From positions 1 through 64,000 of the forward strand of contig CAWCMS010000005.1 in NCBI GenBank assembly GCA_963796675.1: 64,000 bases of DNA, read 5' to 3'. The position numbers were made by a program, and so were the translations under genes. The notes beneath the pieces are model-generated. The model had not been told where the DNA came from and did no database searches. It worked only from the letters and a program-made list of their open reading frames with translations. The DNA is from CAWCDJ01 sp963796675 (GTDB lineage: Bacteria > Acidobacteriota > Terriglobia > Bryobacterales > Bryobacteraceae). Positions 1-7,997 of the stretch are shown here, piece after piece (position 1 is the stretch's first letter; each line of letters starts with the position of its first letter).

Positions 1-398
1 ACGCGAATTGCCTGACAGATCTTGCGAAAAGCGAGTTATCGGACCCACCGGTCCGCGGCATTTGCTCGGGATCGAACGAAAAGACGAGTTCGTGGAAGCT
101 CTCGTCCAGTGTGCGGGGCACGCACATGACCAGGAGCGGAAAAGCCTCTGTGAGGTTCTTGCATTCTATAGCGCATCGGACGCGGAACAATTGCCGATCA
201 TCATCCTCCTGGGGGCGGATATCGAACTGCCGGGCCTTCTTTTGTGACGGGATCGACGTAGGAGCCTCCGTGCTGACAGCAGTATCCAAGTTCCGATAAG
301 CGCTTGACGCAGGCGAGCTCGAACGCAAAGTCGGATGACGTATCCAGGAACTCGACCATGTCGGCCGAATCGATTGGATCGTTCTTGAGCTTCGCCAC
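1..398 (-). pseudogene. Partial, frameshifted PD-(D/E)XK nuclease-like protein (runs off left edge)
   Basis: Read on the minus strand, a conserved-looking protein starts near 398 (GTG) or 359 (ATG) and continues past position 1. The first part reads FELACVKRLSELGY then a QHGGSYVDPVTK stretch. Near position 240 the frame shifts by one base and continues ARQFDIRPQEDD, then a VRCAIECKNL stretch, then text open to the window edge. The D...IECK spacing resembles a PD-(D/E)XK nuclease core (FDIR strand followed by the ExK strand), but the fold assignment is inference. The neighbour on the other strand is a mobile-element relic, so this may be accessory DNA. The C-terminus is not visible. Whether the frameshift is real or a sequence error cannot be decided here. 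Confidence 0.5.
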
Positions 399-517
399 GC
401 GCGCCCCGTTCCCAATTGTAATCGGATTTGGCCTAGATCCCGGCCGCCGGCTCGCCGATTTCACTTGATTGTGTGCCCCTGACGGAGTGATGAATGGTCG
501 TGCAAGGAGATAAGCAG

Positions 518-845
518 ATGCGAAAAGCAACGAAGAAGGTAAAGAAGACGGCGCCGGCATCCAGTCGGAATAGGCGGCTCCCGGGAAAAGAAGACCGCCA
601 AGCCCGTGGCGCCGGCTGTCGCGCCGACCGAAGCGAAGGCGCCGCGGGAGGGTACCGCCAAGGCGAAAGTGCTCGCGATGATCCAGCGGGCGGGTGGCGC
701 GACTATCGCCGAGATTATGGCTGCGACCGGATGAAGGATAAAGACACGGCGCGGTTTTATCAGCGTGGTTCCAAAGCGGGCCGGCCTGTCAGTCAGCAGC
801 ACGCGGCGGGAGAGCGATAAGGCTCGGGTGTACGAAGCCCGCTAA
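518..845 (+). pseudogene. DUF3489-family protein relic
   Basis: An ATG at 518 follows a good ribosome site (AAGGAGA, 504-510). The reading frame begins with a lysine-rich tail, shifts by one base near 590, then reads AKVLAMIQRAGGATIAEIMA followed by TG-stop. The same frame continues RIKTRRGFISVVPKRAGL and ends at TAA 843-845. In DUF3489 proteins the helix-turn-helix-like block is followed by a GW..H..RGFIS motif, so the TGA sits exactly where TGG (Trp) is expected. One frameshift plus one nonsense codon point to a decayed gene. From memory, DUF3489 genes are often found beside site-specific recombinases, and an integrase fragment lies about 230 bases downstream. Confidence 0.6.
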
Positions 846-863
846 GGGAGAGAGGAGGCAGAG

Positions 864-1073
864 ATGGACGTACTCTACACCATCAACGATCTGGCCCATT
901 TCACGGATACGGAGATCTTGGAGACGTTGCGCGACGGCCCACGAGTTCCTTCAAACCCATGCCTTCAGGTTCGGCGCGACGCCCTGCGAAGGAGAGTACT
1001 CGGACTGGCCGCACGGCTTTAGAGACTCGCCAAGCAAGCCGGCCCCACCACGGAGGACCCCACACACCAATGA
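864..1073 (+). pseudogene. Small ORF interrupted by TAG, upstream of integrase relic
   Basis: An ATG at 864 follows a strong GAGAGGAGG site. It encodes about 52 residues (MDVLYTINDLAHFTDTEI at the start) up to a TAG at 1020-1022. The same frame then continues RLAKQAGPTTEDPTHQ to a TGA at 1071-1073, which overlaps the ATG of the integrase fragment at 1070. The ATGA overlap and the sensible sequence after the TAG suggest an originally 69-codon gene translationally coupled to the integrase. I do not recognise the family. Confidence 0.35.
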
Positions 1074-1312
1074 GCGTTTTCCGGTCGGCAGGTATTACCA
1101 CTACAATTTCATCCTCGGACGGGCGCCGGTACAAAGGCCACCACGGGCAAGACCTCGAAGCAGGCTGCCGAGAAGGTCGACGCAACGTCCGGATGCGCCT
1201 GGAGTCGGGATACACCGAGGTGGTCGCGCAGGAGGAGCGCGCCCAGGGCCGAAAGGCGATCCAGGTCCGTCTTTGTCGAACTCAGGACGTTGATGACCGA
1301 AGTCCGGTAGCG
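1070..1312 (+). pseudogene. N-terminal fragment of a tyrosine integrase (relic)
   Basis: From the ATG at 1070, after allowing small frame corrections, the text reads MSVFRS, RYYHYNFIL, DGRRYKGTTGKTSKQAAEKV, then RMRLESGYTEVVAQEER. This is the typical start of phage-type tyrosine recombinases: a short beta-sheet arm-binding domain with a DGRRYKG-TT-T-K pattern, followed by the helical SAM-like domain. At least three indels interrupt it. The catalytic domain (R...H-x-x-R...Y) is absent: the sequence runs into the hypothetical gene on the other strand at 1329. So this is a truncated remnant of an integrative element, not a working integrase. Confidence 0.5.
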
Positions 1313-1328
1313 CCGTATGCGCCGCAGA

Positions 1329-1679
1329 CTACCGAGCCTCGATCAGCCTCGCTCGTTCCGCCGCGGATAAAGTAGATCTTTCGACAAGCTCAACGCATTC
1401 GGGTTCCAGCGATATGGAGCGCCCCACTCCAATTACGTCATCCATGTCTAATTCGGGACGCCCGTGCTCGTCAACGTAGATGACCCTGGCCCTCTTGCCC
1501 ACGCTGGCACGCCAGTGTTCGTAATATCTGGCGATGTCGGGATTCGGACTTGTAGGAGGCGGCGAAGTCAGGACCCTTACTGAGTCTCCCGGCTGAACTC
1601 TCTGCTTGGGCCCCGTCAGAGCTAATGGAGAAAGCACGCTCATACCGGTGAAAAATCGTCTGGTGAGCATAGGGGCCAT
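1329..1679 (-). CDS. Hypothetical protein, possibly exported
   Basis: About 116 residues from an ATG at 1679 (MAPMLTRRFFTGMSVLSPLA), with another ATG at 1670. The first 20 residues have a twin arginine and a hydrophobic stretch like a signal sequence. The body includes PGDSVRVLTSP, a Tyr/Trp-rich part (IARYYEHWRASVGKRARVIY) and an acidic DMDDVIGVG segment, which could form a small beta-barrel domain. An upstream ATG at 1784 would add 35 residues of less protein-like text. No family recognised. It abuts the integrase relic, so it may be accessory. Confidence 0.45.
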   Translation of the reverse strand: MAPMLTRRFFTGMSVLSPLALTGPKQRVQPGDSVRVLTSPPPTSPNPDIARYYEHWRASVGKRARVIYVDEHGRPELDMDDVIGVGRSISLEPECVELVERSTLSAAERARLIEAR

Positions 1680-1979
1680 TGTACCGCCGTCAACAGGGAG
1701 AGATCCGCGGACCTCGCTTCGGAACGATCCGCAAATTGCTAATACACCTGAACCGCAAGCCTTGTTTGTATTGAACCTGTTCACGCCCAGGTGAATTGCT
1801 ATTAAGCGGAGGAAGGCAGTTCTCCTACCGCGGCGATGCGCGAGGCTTTCCCTCTTCAGGATTCATTAGACAGGTGAAAGGTTGATTGGTTCTCAACCGC
1901 ACTGCGATAATTGAGTTAAGTTAAGTCCTCAGGCATTTCACCTCTCTGATCGATCCTCATCTACCCTGAGCAGCGCATC

Positions 1980-2548
1980 ATGGAAAAGCATTTCTGCCCA
2001 AATCAACAAAAGCGTTTCATTTCCCGTAGGAATGTCCGGGTCGGGGTGTACGCAGCTGCCTTCGCGGCGGCCGCCGTGCTCGATGCGGTAACACCTCTTC
2101 GATTCGCCGACTGGCTGCTCCAAGTCATCCTGGTCTGGATTGCGTGCTTCTGGGGCTCCAAGACGGAGACCCGCATCGTCGCCGCCGCCGGATCGGCTGT
2201 CGTACTGGCCGGATTCCTTCTGGCTCCCCAGATCCGGCGTTCCTTTTTGGGCCGGCGCCATGAACCGGTTCTTTGCAGTCGGCGTGATCTGGATGATGAC
2301 GTACGAAACGAACCGGCGCCGCAGGGCTGGAGGAGGAGCACCTCAAGGATGTCGCCCATATCAAGGTCCTCCAGGGACTGCTGCCGATTTGCGCCTCGTG
2401 CAAAGCGGTCAAGAACGAATCGGGAGAGTGGAAGAGCCTGGAGCACTACTTCTCCACCAGTTCGGATGCGCAACTGACGCATGGACTGTGCCCGGAGTGC
2501 GCGCACAAATATATGGCCGAGTTGGATTCGATTCTCCCAAGCCGATAG
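1980..2548 (+). pseudogene. Membrane protein with sensor-type CxxC tail, two frameshifts
   Basis: The ATG at 1980 starts a protein with membrane helices (VGVYAAAFAAAAVLDAV; LLQVILVWIACFWG; VVLAGFLLAP). The frame shifts near 2230-2240 into an MNRFFAVGVIWMMTYETNRR segment. It shifts again near 2325 into LEEEHLKDVAHIKVLQGLLP, then ICASCKAVKNESGEWKSLEHY, and ends with LCPECAHKYM before TAG 2546-2548. The last block, ICASCK...W..LE.Y......(S)HGLCPECA, is a well-known C-terminal appendage of PAS/GGDEF sensor proteins. Here it hangs on a membrane domain and coiled linker with no visible output domain. The two shifts (frame 0 to 1 to 2) could be errors, because every segment stays conserved. Confidence 0.6.
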
Positions 2549-2620
2549 CCGGTTCGTACAGTACCTCGACCGGAACAATCTGGTCCGGATCTCCCGTATA
2601 TTGAAGGAGGAGCGCCTCGA

Positions 2621-3553
2621 GTGCCCTTCTCTGTTTCCTTCGACAAGCTCAGCAAAGTGATCTCGGCAGTCGTCTGCGCGATCCTGCTGATCATCGCGTT
2701 CGCGACACAAAGCACCCTGGCGACCGCGGTCGGCGCGGCAATCATCCTGGGCGCCCTCGCCTATTCTCCACGGGGCTACGAGGTCCGGGATCGATCGATC
2801 TTCGTCCGCAGGTTCATCGGCAGCGTCCGGATCCCGCTCGACTCCGTCCGCGAGGCGCGGATCGCAGCGCCGGGCGAACTGAGTGGAGCGTTGCGCTTGT
2901 GTGGGAACGGAGGGCTATTCGGCTACTACGGCCTCTTCCGTACCTCGCGGCTCGGTAAGTGCTGGTGGTATCTCACCAACACCAGCAAGGTCGTGGTGGT
3001 CGTTGCGGAGGACCGGACTACGCTGTTCAGCCCGGATGAGCCGGAGCGTTTCCTCGATGCCATTCGCACGACGGCGCCGGTTCCAGAAGCGCCCGTGGGC
3101 GGCCCGCCGCGCGCGCAGGAACGTCGCGCGTGGGTAGGGCCCGCGATCGCCATCGCGGTACTGCTAGCGGTGACCGTGGTGACCTTCGCTTTCTGGTACT
3201 CGCCCGGGCCGCCCAGTTACACGGTTACGGCGCACGCTCTCACCATCCATGACCGCTTCTATCCGGTCACCGTCAAGGCGGCCTCTATCGATCTCGATGA
3301 CGTCCGCATTGTCGACCTCTCCACCGATGCGGGCTGGCAGCCCACCGTGCGCACCAACGGTTTCGCGAACTCGCATTACCGTTCCGGATGGTTCCGCGTG
3401 GCCAATGGGCAGACGGTGCGGCTATACGCGGCGGGCGGCAGGCGGCTCGTGCTCCTCCCGCCGAAAGGCGGGGGCAACGCCATCTTGCTCCAGACCTCCC
3501 ATCCCGAGGAGTTCCTCCGGGAAATCCGGGAGCATTGGGCAAAAGCCTCTTAG
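2621..3553 (+). CDS. Membrane protein with bacterial PH-like domain
   Basis: 310 residues from a GTG at 2621, ten bases after AAGGAGG (2604-2610). Two adjacent N-terminal membrane helices (about residues 12-50) precede a domain with YEVRDRSIFVRRFIGSVRIP and PLDSVREARIA, the pattern of bacterial PH (bPH) domains that follow a pair of helices. A third helix lies near residues 175-195 (AIAIAVLLAVTVVTFAFWY). After it comes a second similar domain (YTVTAHALTIHDRFYPVTV, then LDDVRIVDLS) outside the membrane. The two PH-like units look like an internal duplication. Function unknown; the call rests on pattern recognition. Confidence 0.6.
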   Translation: MPFSVSFDKLSKVISAVVCAILLIIAFATQSTLATAVGAAIILGALAYSPRGYEVRDRSIFVRRFIGSVRIPLDSVREARIAAPGELSGALRLCGNGGLFGYYGLFRTSRLGKCWWYLTNTSKVVVVVAEDRTTLFSPDEPERFLDAIRTTAPVPEAPVGGPPRAQERRAWVGPAIAIAVLLAVTVVTFAFWYSPGPPSYTVTAHALTIHDRFYPVTVKAASIDLDDVRIVDLSTDAGWQPTVRTNGFANSHYRSGWFRVANGQTVRLYAAGGRRLVLLPPKGGGNAILLQTSHPEEFLREIREHWAKAS

Positions 3554-3596
3554 TCATATACAATGAACGGCGATTCACTTAGGAGAGGAGTCGCCC

Positions 3597-4829
3597 TTGC
3601 GCCATTACTTCCGGTTGTTGCTCTTGCTCTCTCTGGCCCTGTGCGCCGCGCTGGCCGCGGATGCGCCGGCGCCCTTACTGAAACCCGGCCATCCGGTCGA
3701 CTGGTGGTTTGTTTTCAAGCTCAACGCCAAGTCCTTTCCCGGCTGCGGCGGTGACGCAACCCGCGCCTGCACCTTCGGCGGAAAGGTCCAGGACTACAAA
3801 TCGTTCGGACAGCAGTTCGTCTTCGCCAGCAGCGATAGCGCCAAACTGCAGCAGGGCGGCGGATGCGCCGGCGATACCGCCGCTGACCCGCTGGGCGCCA
3901 CCTTCAGCCAGGTCTACAACGGCAGCTTCTACTTCGTGGTGTGGAACGATCAGTTCTACGACGATCCGAAGATCAAGGGCTGCGACAAGGAATGCGGCTC
4001 TCCCTGGGGACACTCGAAAGGCCTGGTGGCATGGAACGACGACGGCAATGGCTTCGTGCTGCAGGTTTCGACGCCCTCCTGGCCGGCCTCCGGAAACAGC
4101 AAGTATCCTCGCAAGACCGACGGCAACACGCTCGGCTGCGTCACCGATAACGACGTCGAAGTCAGCCAGCACTTCTTTGCGCTCAAGCTGACGAAGAGTG
4201 ACCTGGTGAAGGTCCTGGGGGCTCTACAGAACGCCAGCGTGGTCACGGATCCCAAGAACCAGCAGATTGCCAGGATCGGCGGCCCCGACGACGTGCAGAA
4301 GCTCGCGAAAGCGCTCGGAGTGAGATCGAAATCCACGGCCGCGATTCACGAGGAACTCTCCACCGGCGTCGACCTCATCTCCAAGCCCTCGGCGCTGAAC
4401 GTCCCGCCATGGCAGATGGTGTCGGCGTTCCTCAAGGGAGTGCCTCTCCGCGTCGCCACCTGGTGGGACAAGCCGGAGATCTACTCCACTACGGCAAGCA
4501 CCAAGATCTCCTGCTGGAGCAATACCCTCGGCAAGCCCGGACCGGTCGACATCGCGACCAGCGGAGAGTGGGACGGCAAAAAGTTCGGGCTCACCGGCGG
4601 AAGCGGGCCGGATTTCAATCACGCCAAGATCGGGGTCTCCACCGGCGGTTCCGAGCACTACGCAATTTTCGGAGATATGAATCAACAAGGCGCGATCGCG
4701 GGTAACTGCGATAGCAGCCAGGACGGACGGGGCGGGATGTTCTATATCCTCGATAATGCGGAGCTCGCGGGAAGCGTGGCCGCCCTGATTCAAGGCGATT
4801 CCGCGCCCACCAAAGCGCCGGCCAAATAG
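3597..4829 (+). CDS. Secreted DNase II-family protein
   Basis: 410 residues from TTG 3597, seven bases after AGGAGAGGAG (3581-3590). A signal peptide (RLLLLLSLALCAALAADA) is followed by a domain with the two HxK motifs of the DNase II/phospholipase D-like fold: GHSKGLVAWN (H139, K141) and DFNHAKIGVS (H342, K344). PVDWWFVFKL near residues 33-42 matches the animal DNase II start, where 'G.PVDW....K.P' is conserved. Cysteines (50, 58, 90, 129, 133) suggest disulfides. DNase II cuts DNA without metal at acid pH to give 3'-phosphate ends; activity here is inferred. The family is mostly eukaryotic with scattered bacterial members. The gene stands alone before a convergent thiolase. Confidence 0.75.
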   Translation: MRHYFRLLLLLSLALCAALAADAPAPLLKPGHPVDWWFVFKLNAKSFPGCGGDATRACTFGGKVQDYKSFGQQFVFASSDSAKLQQGGGCAGDTAADPLGATFSQVYNGSFYFVVWNDQFYDDPKIKGCDKECGSPWGHSKGLVAWNDDGNGFVLQVSTPSWPASGNSKYPRKTDGNTLGCVTDNDVEVSQHFFALKLTKSDLVKVLGALQNASVVTDPKNQQIARIGGPDDVQKLAKALGVRSKSTAAIHEELSTGVDLISKPSALNVPPWQMVSAFLKGVPLRVATWWDKPEIYSTTASTKISCWSNTLGKPGPVDIATSGEWDGKKFGLTGGSGPDFNHAKIGVSTGGSEHYAIFGDMNQQGAIAGNCDSSQDGRGGMFYILDNAELAGSVAALIQGDSAPTKAPAK

Positions 4830-6035
4830 CTATCGCGCGGCCCGCAGCACAGTGCACACACTGGCGCAGATCGGGCCGCCGATATTGAACGTCGCCGCGT
4901 ATTTCGGATTTCGTGCCTGTAGCTCCGCGGGCGCCTTGCCGAGCAACTGCTGCGCCGACCAGCCGATCATCGCGACGCCGGTCGCCCCGATCGGGTGGCC
5001 TTTCGCGATCAGTCCGCCGGAGGTGTTGATGCCGCACTCACCCGCGGGCGCGGCTTTGCCGTCCACCCAGTATTGCGCTCCACGGCCCGGCCCGGCTTTG
5101 CCGATCACCTCGGTGCCGATGGCTCCCATGACGCTGAAGCAGTCGTGCACCTCGGCCACGTTGACGTCGGCGGGCTCGGCGCCGGCCATCCGGTAGGCGG
5201 TCTGCATGGCGCGATAGGCGCCCTTCGGCTGGAGCACGTCGCGGCCCTCTTTGCGGATGGGGTCGGTCGCCTGCCCCCATCCGGCGATCTCCACGCAATC
5301 GGCCTTCGCCACCCCGAGCTTCACAAGCCCCTCTTCGCTCGCGAGGATCAGGGCGGCATAGCCGTCGGTGATCTGCGAGCAGTCGTAAGTCTTGAGCGGC
5401 AGCCCCTCTACGACGTAACGGTTGATGCCCTCGATGGCGGTGGCCTGGTCGAGGGTGATCTGCACCTTGTTCATTTGCGCGCAGGGGTTGTACTTCGCGT
5501 TGGCGTATTCCTGCACCGGAATGGCTGCCAGGTCGCGCTCCGTCACCCCGTAGGACGCCATATAATCGCGCATCACTTCGGCAAAGATGTGGGGGAAGAC
5601 GAAAACCTTGCCGGAGCGTTCGTCGGGGTGTGAAAAGTAGCCGAGCACCTTGCCGATCAGCTTGCCATCCATCTTGCCTTCGGCATCGCGCATCTTCTCG
5701 AAGCCCACGGCGATGCCGGTATCGCCCATCCCCAACTGCAGCTTCTGAATCACCGAGAGTACGGCCTGCCCGCCCGAGGCGCAGGCGTTCTCCACCGCCT
5801 CGATGGGTTTCGCCTCCAGCCCCGGTGTTTCGGCCAATAGCCCCGCCAGCAGTCCCTGCTCGTTGAGGGAGAAATTGCAGGCAGCCGCCACGCTGCCCAC
5901 GTCGAGCGCGGCCGCCTCGACGCCGATCTCCCGGCAGGCGCCTTTCACGGCGGCGTCCAGGATCTGGGGCACCGTCATCCCCATCAGCTTCCCGAATTTC
6001 GACTGGTGGTAGCTCGCGATATAAATCGGTTTCAC
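4830..6035 (-). CDS. Thiolase family protein (acetyl-CoA acyltransferase, SCP2-type)
   Basis: 401 residues, normal thiolase length. The acylated nucleophile cysteine is in VENACASGG (C85). The C-terminal EVHDCFSVMG and GGLIAKGHPIGATG blocks carry the catalytic His and the second active-site region. The degree of difference from FadA/AtoB and the MKPIYIASYHQSKFGKL start fit the SCP-x/archaeal-like thiolase group. It would form or cleave 3-oxoacyl-CoA. It lies 29 bases downstream of the SDR gene on the same strand, so the two are probably co-transcribed for beta-oxidation or its reversal. The stop abuts the convergent DNase II gene. Confidence 0.85.
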   Translation of the reverse strand: MKPIYIASYHQSKFGKLMGMTVPQILDAAVKGACREIGVEAAALDVGSVAAACNFSLNEQGLLAGLLAETPGLEAKPIEAVENACASGGQAVLSVIQKLQLGMGDTGIAVGFEKMRDAEGKMDGKLIGKVLGYFSHPDERSGKVFVFPHIFAEVMRDYMASYGVTERDLAAIPVQEYANAKYNPCAQMNKVQITLDQATAIEGINRYVVEGLPLKTYDCSQITDGYAALILASEEGLVKLGVAKADCVEIAGWGQATDPIRKEGRDVLQPKGAYRAMQTAYRMAGAEPADVNVAEVHDCFSVMGAIGTEVIGKAGPGRGAQYWVDGKAAPAGECGINTSGGLIAKGHPIGATGVAMIGWSAQQLLGKAPAELQARNPKYAATFNIGGPICASVCTVLRAAR

Positions 6036-6064
6036 ATTATCCCCTTACTTCTATTTTCGCGCCG

Positions 6065-6817
6065 TTATGTACCAGGGACCACTCCACCATCCACGCCAAG
6101 GACCTGCCCGCTCACAAACGCGGCACCATCCGAGGCCAGCCAGACATACGCCTCCGCCACGTCCTCGGGCTGCCCCATGCGCCCGAGCGGCGTGCGGCCT
6201 ACCATCGTCTGCAGGATCTTCTCCGGCATCCCGGCGGTCATTTCGGTGGCGATGAAGCCCGGGGTTACGGCATTCACCCGGATCTTATACCTGCCCAGCT
6301 CGCGCGCCCAGACGCGAGTCATGCCGATCACGCCGGCCTTGCTCGCCACGTAGTTGGTCTGGCCGAAATTTCCGTAAACCCCGACGATGCTCGAAGCGTT
6401 GAGGATCACTCCGCCGCCGCCTTCGATCATCCGCGGCGCCACGGCGCGGGTGCAGTGAAAGACGCCCTTCAGGTTGACCGAGATCACCGCATCGAATTGT
6501 TCGTCGCCCATGATTCCAGCCAGGGCACCGTCCTTGTACTTCACCAGCTGGCCGTCGCGGATGATTCCGGCGTTGTTGACCAGCACGTGAATGGCGCCCA
6601 GGCGTTCGACCACTTCGCGCACCGCCGCCTCCACCGCATCCGTCGAAGTGACGTCGACCTTCTGAAAGATGCCGCCCTCTTCGGGCGTGCCCTCCTTGAC
6701 GTCCCAAGAAGCCACCCGGCTGCCTTCGCGCGCAAATCGATGCGCCGTGGCCTTGCCGATGCCTGCCGCCGCTCCCGTAACGATGACCACCTTGCCTGCC
6801 AGTCCGGTTTCGATCAT
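6065..6817 (-). CDS. SDR family 3-oxoacyl-[ACP/CoA] reductase (FabG-like)
   Basis: 250 residues from ATG at 6817; open frame extends upstream but overlaps the divergent gene. Classical SDR features are in order: GAAAGIGKATA cofactor loop, NNAGI, NASSIVG Ser, then YVASK with the catalytic Tyr and Lys, and a C-terminal VSGQVLGVDGG. It likely interconverts 3-oxoacyl and 3-hydroxyacyl thioesters with NAD(P)H. The pairing with the thiolase suggests acyl-CoA rather than ACP substrates. The start is only about 28 bases from the divergent CaiB/BaiF gene, so the promoters share one short region. Confidence 0.85.
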   Translation of the reverse strand: MIETGLAGKVVIVTGAAAGIGKATAHRFAREGSRVASWDVKEGTPEEGGIFQKVDVTSTDAVEAAVREVVERLGAIHVLVNNAGIIRDGQLVKYKDGALAGIMGDEQFDAVISVNLKGVFHCTRAVAPRMIEGGGGVILNASSIVGVYGNFGQTNYVASKAGVIGMTRVWARELGRYKIRVNAVTPGFIATEMTAGMPEKILQTMVGRTPLGRMGQPEDVAEAYVWLASDGAAFVSGQVLGVDGGVVPGT

Positions 6818-6845
6818 GACAACTCTGATGCTATCGTGAAATTCG

Positions 6846-7997
6846 TTGAGCGAGATCCACCCACTTCCCCTGGCCGGCATTCGCGCGGTCGCCATCGAAC
6901 AGGCGGTCTCCGCGCCTTTCTGCTCGCGGCAGCTTGCCGACCTCGGCGCGGAGGTCCTCAAGATCGAACGGCCCGGCGGCGGCGATTTCGCGCGCGATTA
7001 CGACCACGTGATCCGCGGTCAGTCGGCCTATTTCGCATGGCTGAATCGAGGCAAAAAGAGCGTGGCGCTCGATCTCAAGGAGCCTGCCGGCCTAGCTGCG
7101 TGCGCGCGTCTGATCGAAAGCGCCGATATCTTCCTGCACAATCTGGCGCCGGGAGCCGACGAGCGCTACGGTTTCGGATATGAAACGCTGGCGGCCGTGC
7201 AACCCCAGCTGATCTGGTGCGCCATCTCGGGGTACGGTCCCGACGGGCCGTACCGCGACCGCAAGGCTTACGACATGCTGGTGCAGGCCGAAGCCGGGGT
7301 CCTCAGCATGACCGGCACGCCGGACGAACAGGCCAAGGCGGGGATCTCGATTGCCGATATCGCTTCGGGCTTTTACGCCTATTCCTCGATTCTGGCGGCG
7401 CTCTACCGCCGCGAGCGCACGGGACGCGGCGAGCGCATCGACATCTCGATGTTCGAGTGCCTCACGGAGTGGATGATGCCGCCTCTCTATACGTTTCTCG
7501 GGACCGGCCGCCCGCCCGAGCGCTGCGGCGTGCGCCACAACATGATCGTCCCCTACGGCGTCTACCGCTGCGGCTCGGGGGCTGTGAATTTCTCCATCCA
7601 GAACGAGCGCGAATGGCGGCGCTTTTGCGAGCGGGTCATGGAAGAACCCGCCCTCGCCGAGGACGCCCGTTTCGCCGGCAATGCCGCCCGCCTGGCCAAC
7701 CGTGTGGAACTCGAAGAGCGCATCGAACTCCGCTTCGGCGCGTTCCCCGCGGAAGCGGTGCTCTCCATGCTCGACGCCGCCGGAATCGCCTTCAGCGCGG
7801 TGAACGATGTCGCAGCCGTTGCCAACCATGCGCAACTGGCCGCGCGCGGCCGCTGGGTCGACGTCGATTCGCCGGGCGGCCCGATTCCCGCGCTGCTTCC
7901 GCCCCACAACCTTCAACATTGCCCGCCCGCCATGGGCCGAGTCCCGGCGCTCGGCGAGCATACCCGTGAGGTTTTGGATTCCCTGGAGCCCACTTAA
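6846..7997 (+). CDS. CaiB/BaiF family CoA-transferase
   Basis: 383 residues from TTG 6846 (family length about 380-410). The N-terminus has the Rossmann-type block LADLGAEVLKIERPGGGDFAR; SYRDRKAYDMLVQAEAG-like text places the catalytic Asp at D143. NRGKKSVALDL and ISGYGPDGPY are also typical class III CoA-transferase motifs. The reaction is transfer of CoA between two organic acids through an Asp-CoA thioester. The CitE-like lyase starts at the base after its stop codon, so substrates such as malate, citramalate or itaconate are plausible. This pairing resembles malyl-CoA or itaconate/citramalyl-CoA modules; the exact substrate is not readable. Confidence 0.85.
   Translation: MSEIHPLPLAGIRAVAIEQAVSAPFCSRQLADLGAEVLKIERPGGGDFARDYDHVIRGQSAYFAWLNRGKKSVALDLKEPAGLAACARLIESADIFLHNLAPGADERYGFGYETLAAVQPQLIWCAISGYGPDGPYRDRKAYDMLVQAEAGVLSMTGTPDEQAKAGISIADIASGFYAYSSILAALYRRERTGRGERIDISMFECLTEWMMPPLYTFLGTGRPPERCGVRHNMIVPYGVYRCGSGAVNFSIQNEREWRRFCERVMEEPALAEDARFAGNAARLANRVELEERIELRFGAFPAEAVLSMLDAAGIAFSAVNDVAAVANHAQLAARGRWVDVDSPGGPIPALLPPHNLQHCPPAMGRVPALGEHTREVLDSLEPT

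Noticed and set aside
719..735. TGA in the DUF3489 relic as selenocysteine
   Set aside because: The family has Trp here (TGG to TGA), not Cys, and the gene also carries a frameshift; decay or error explains it.
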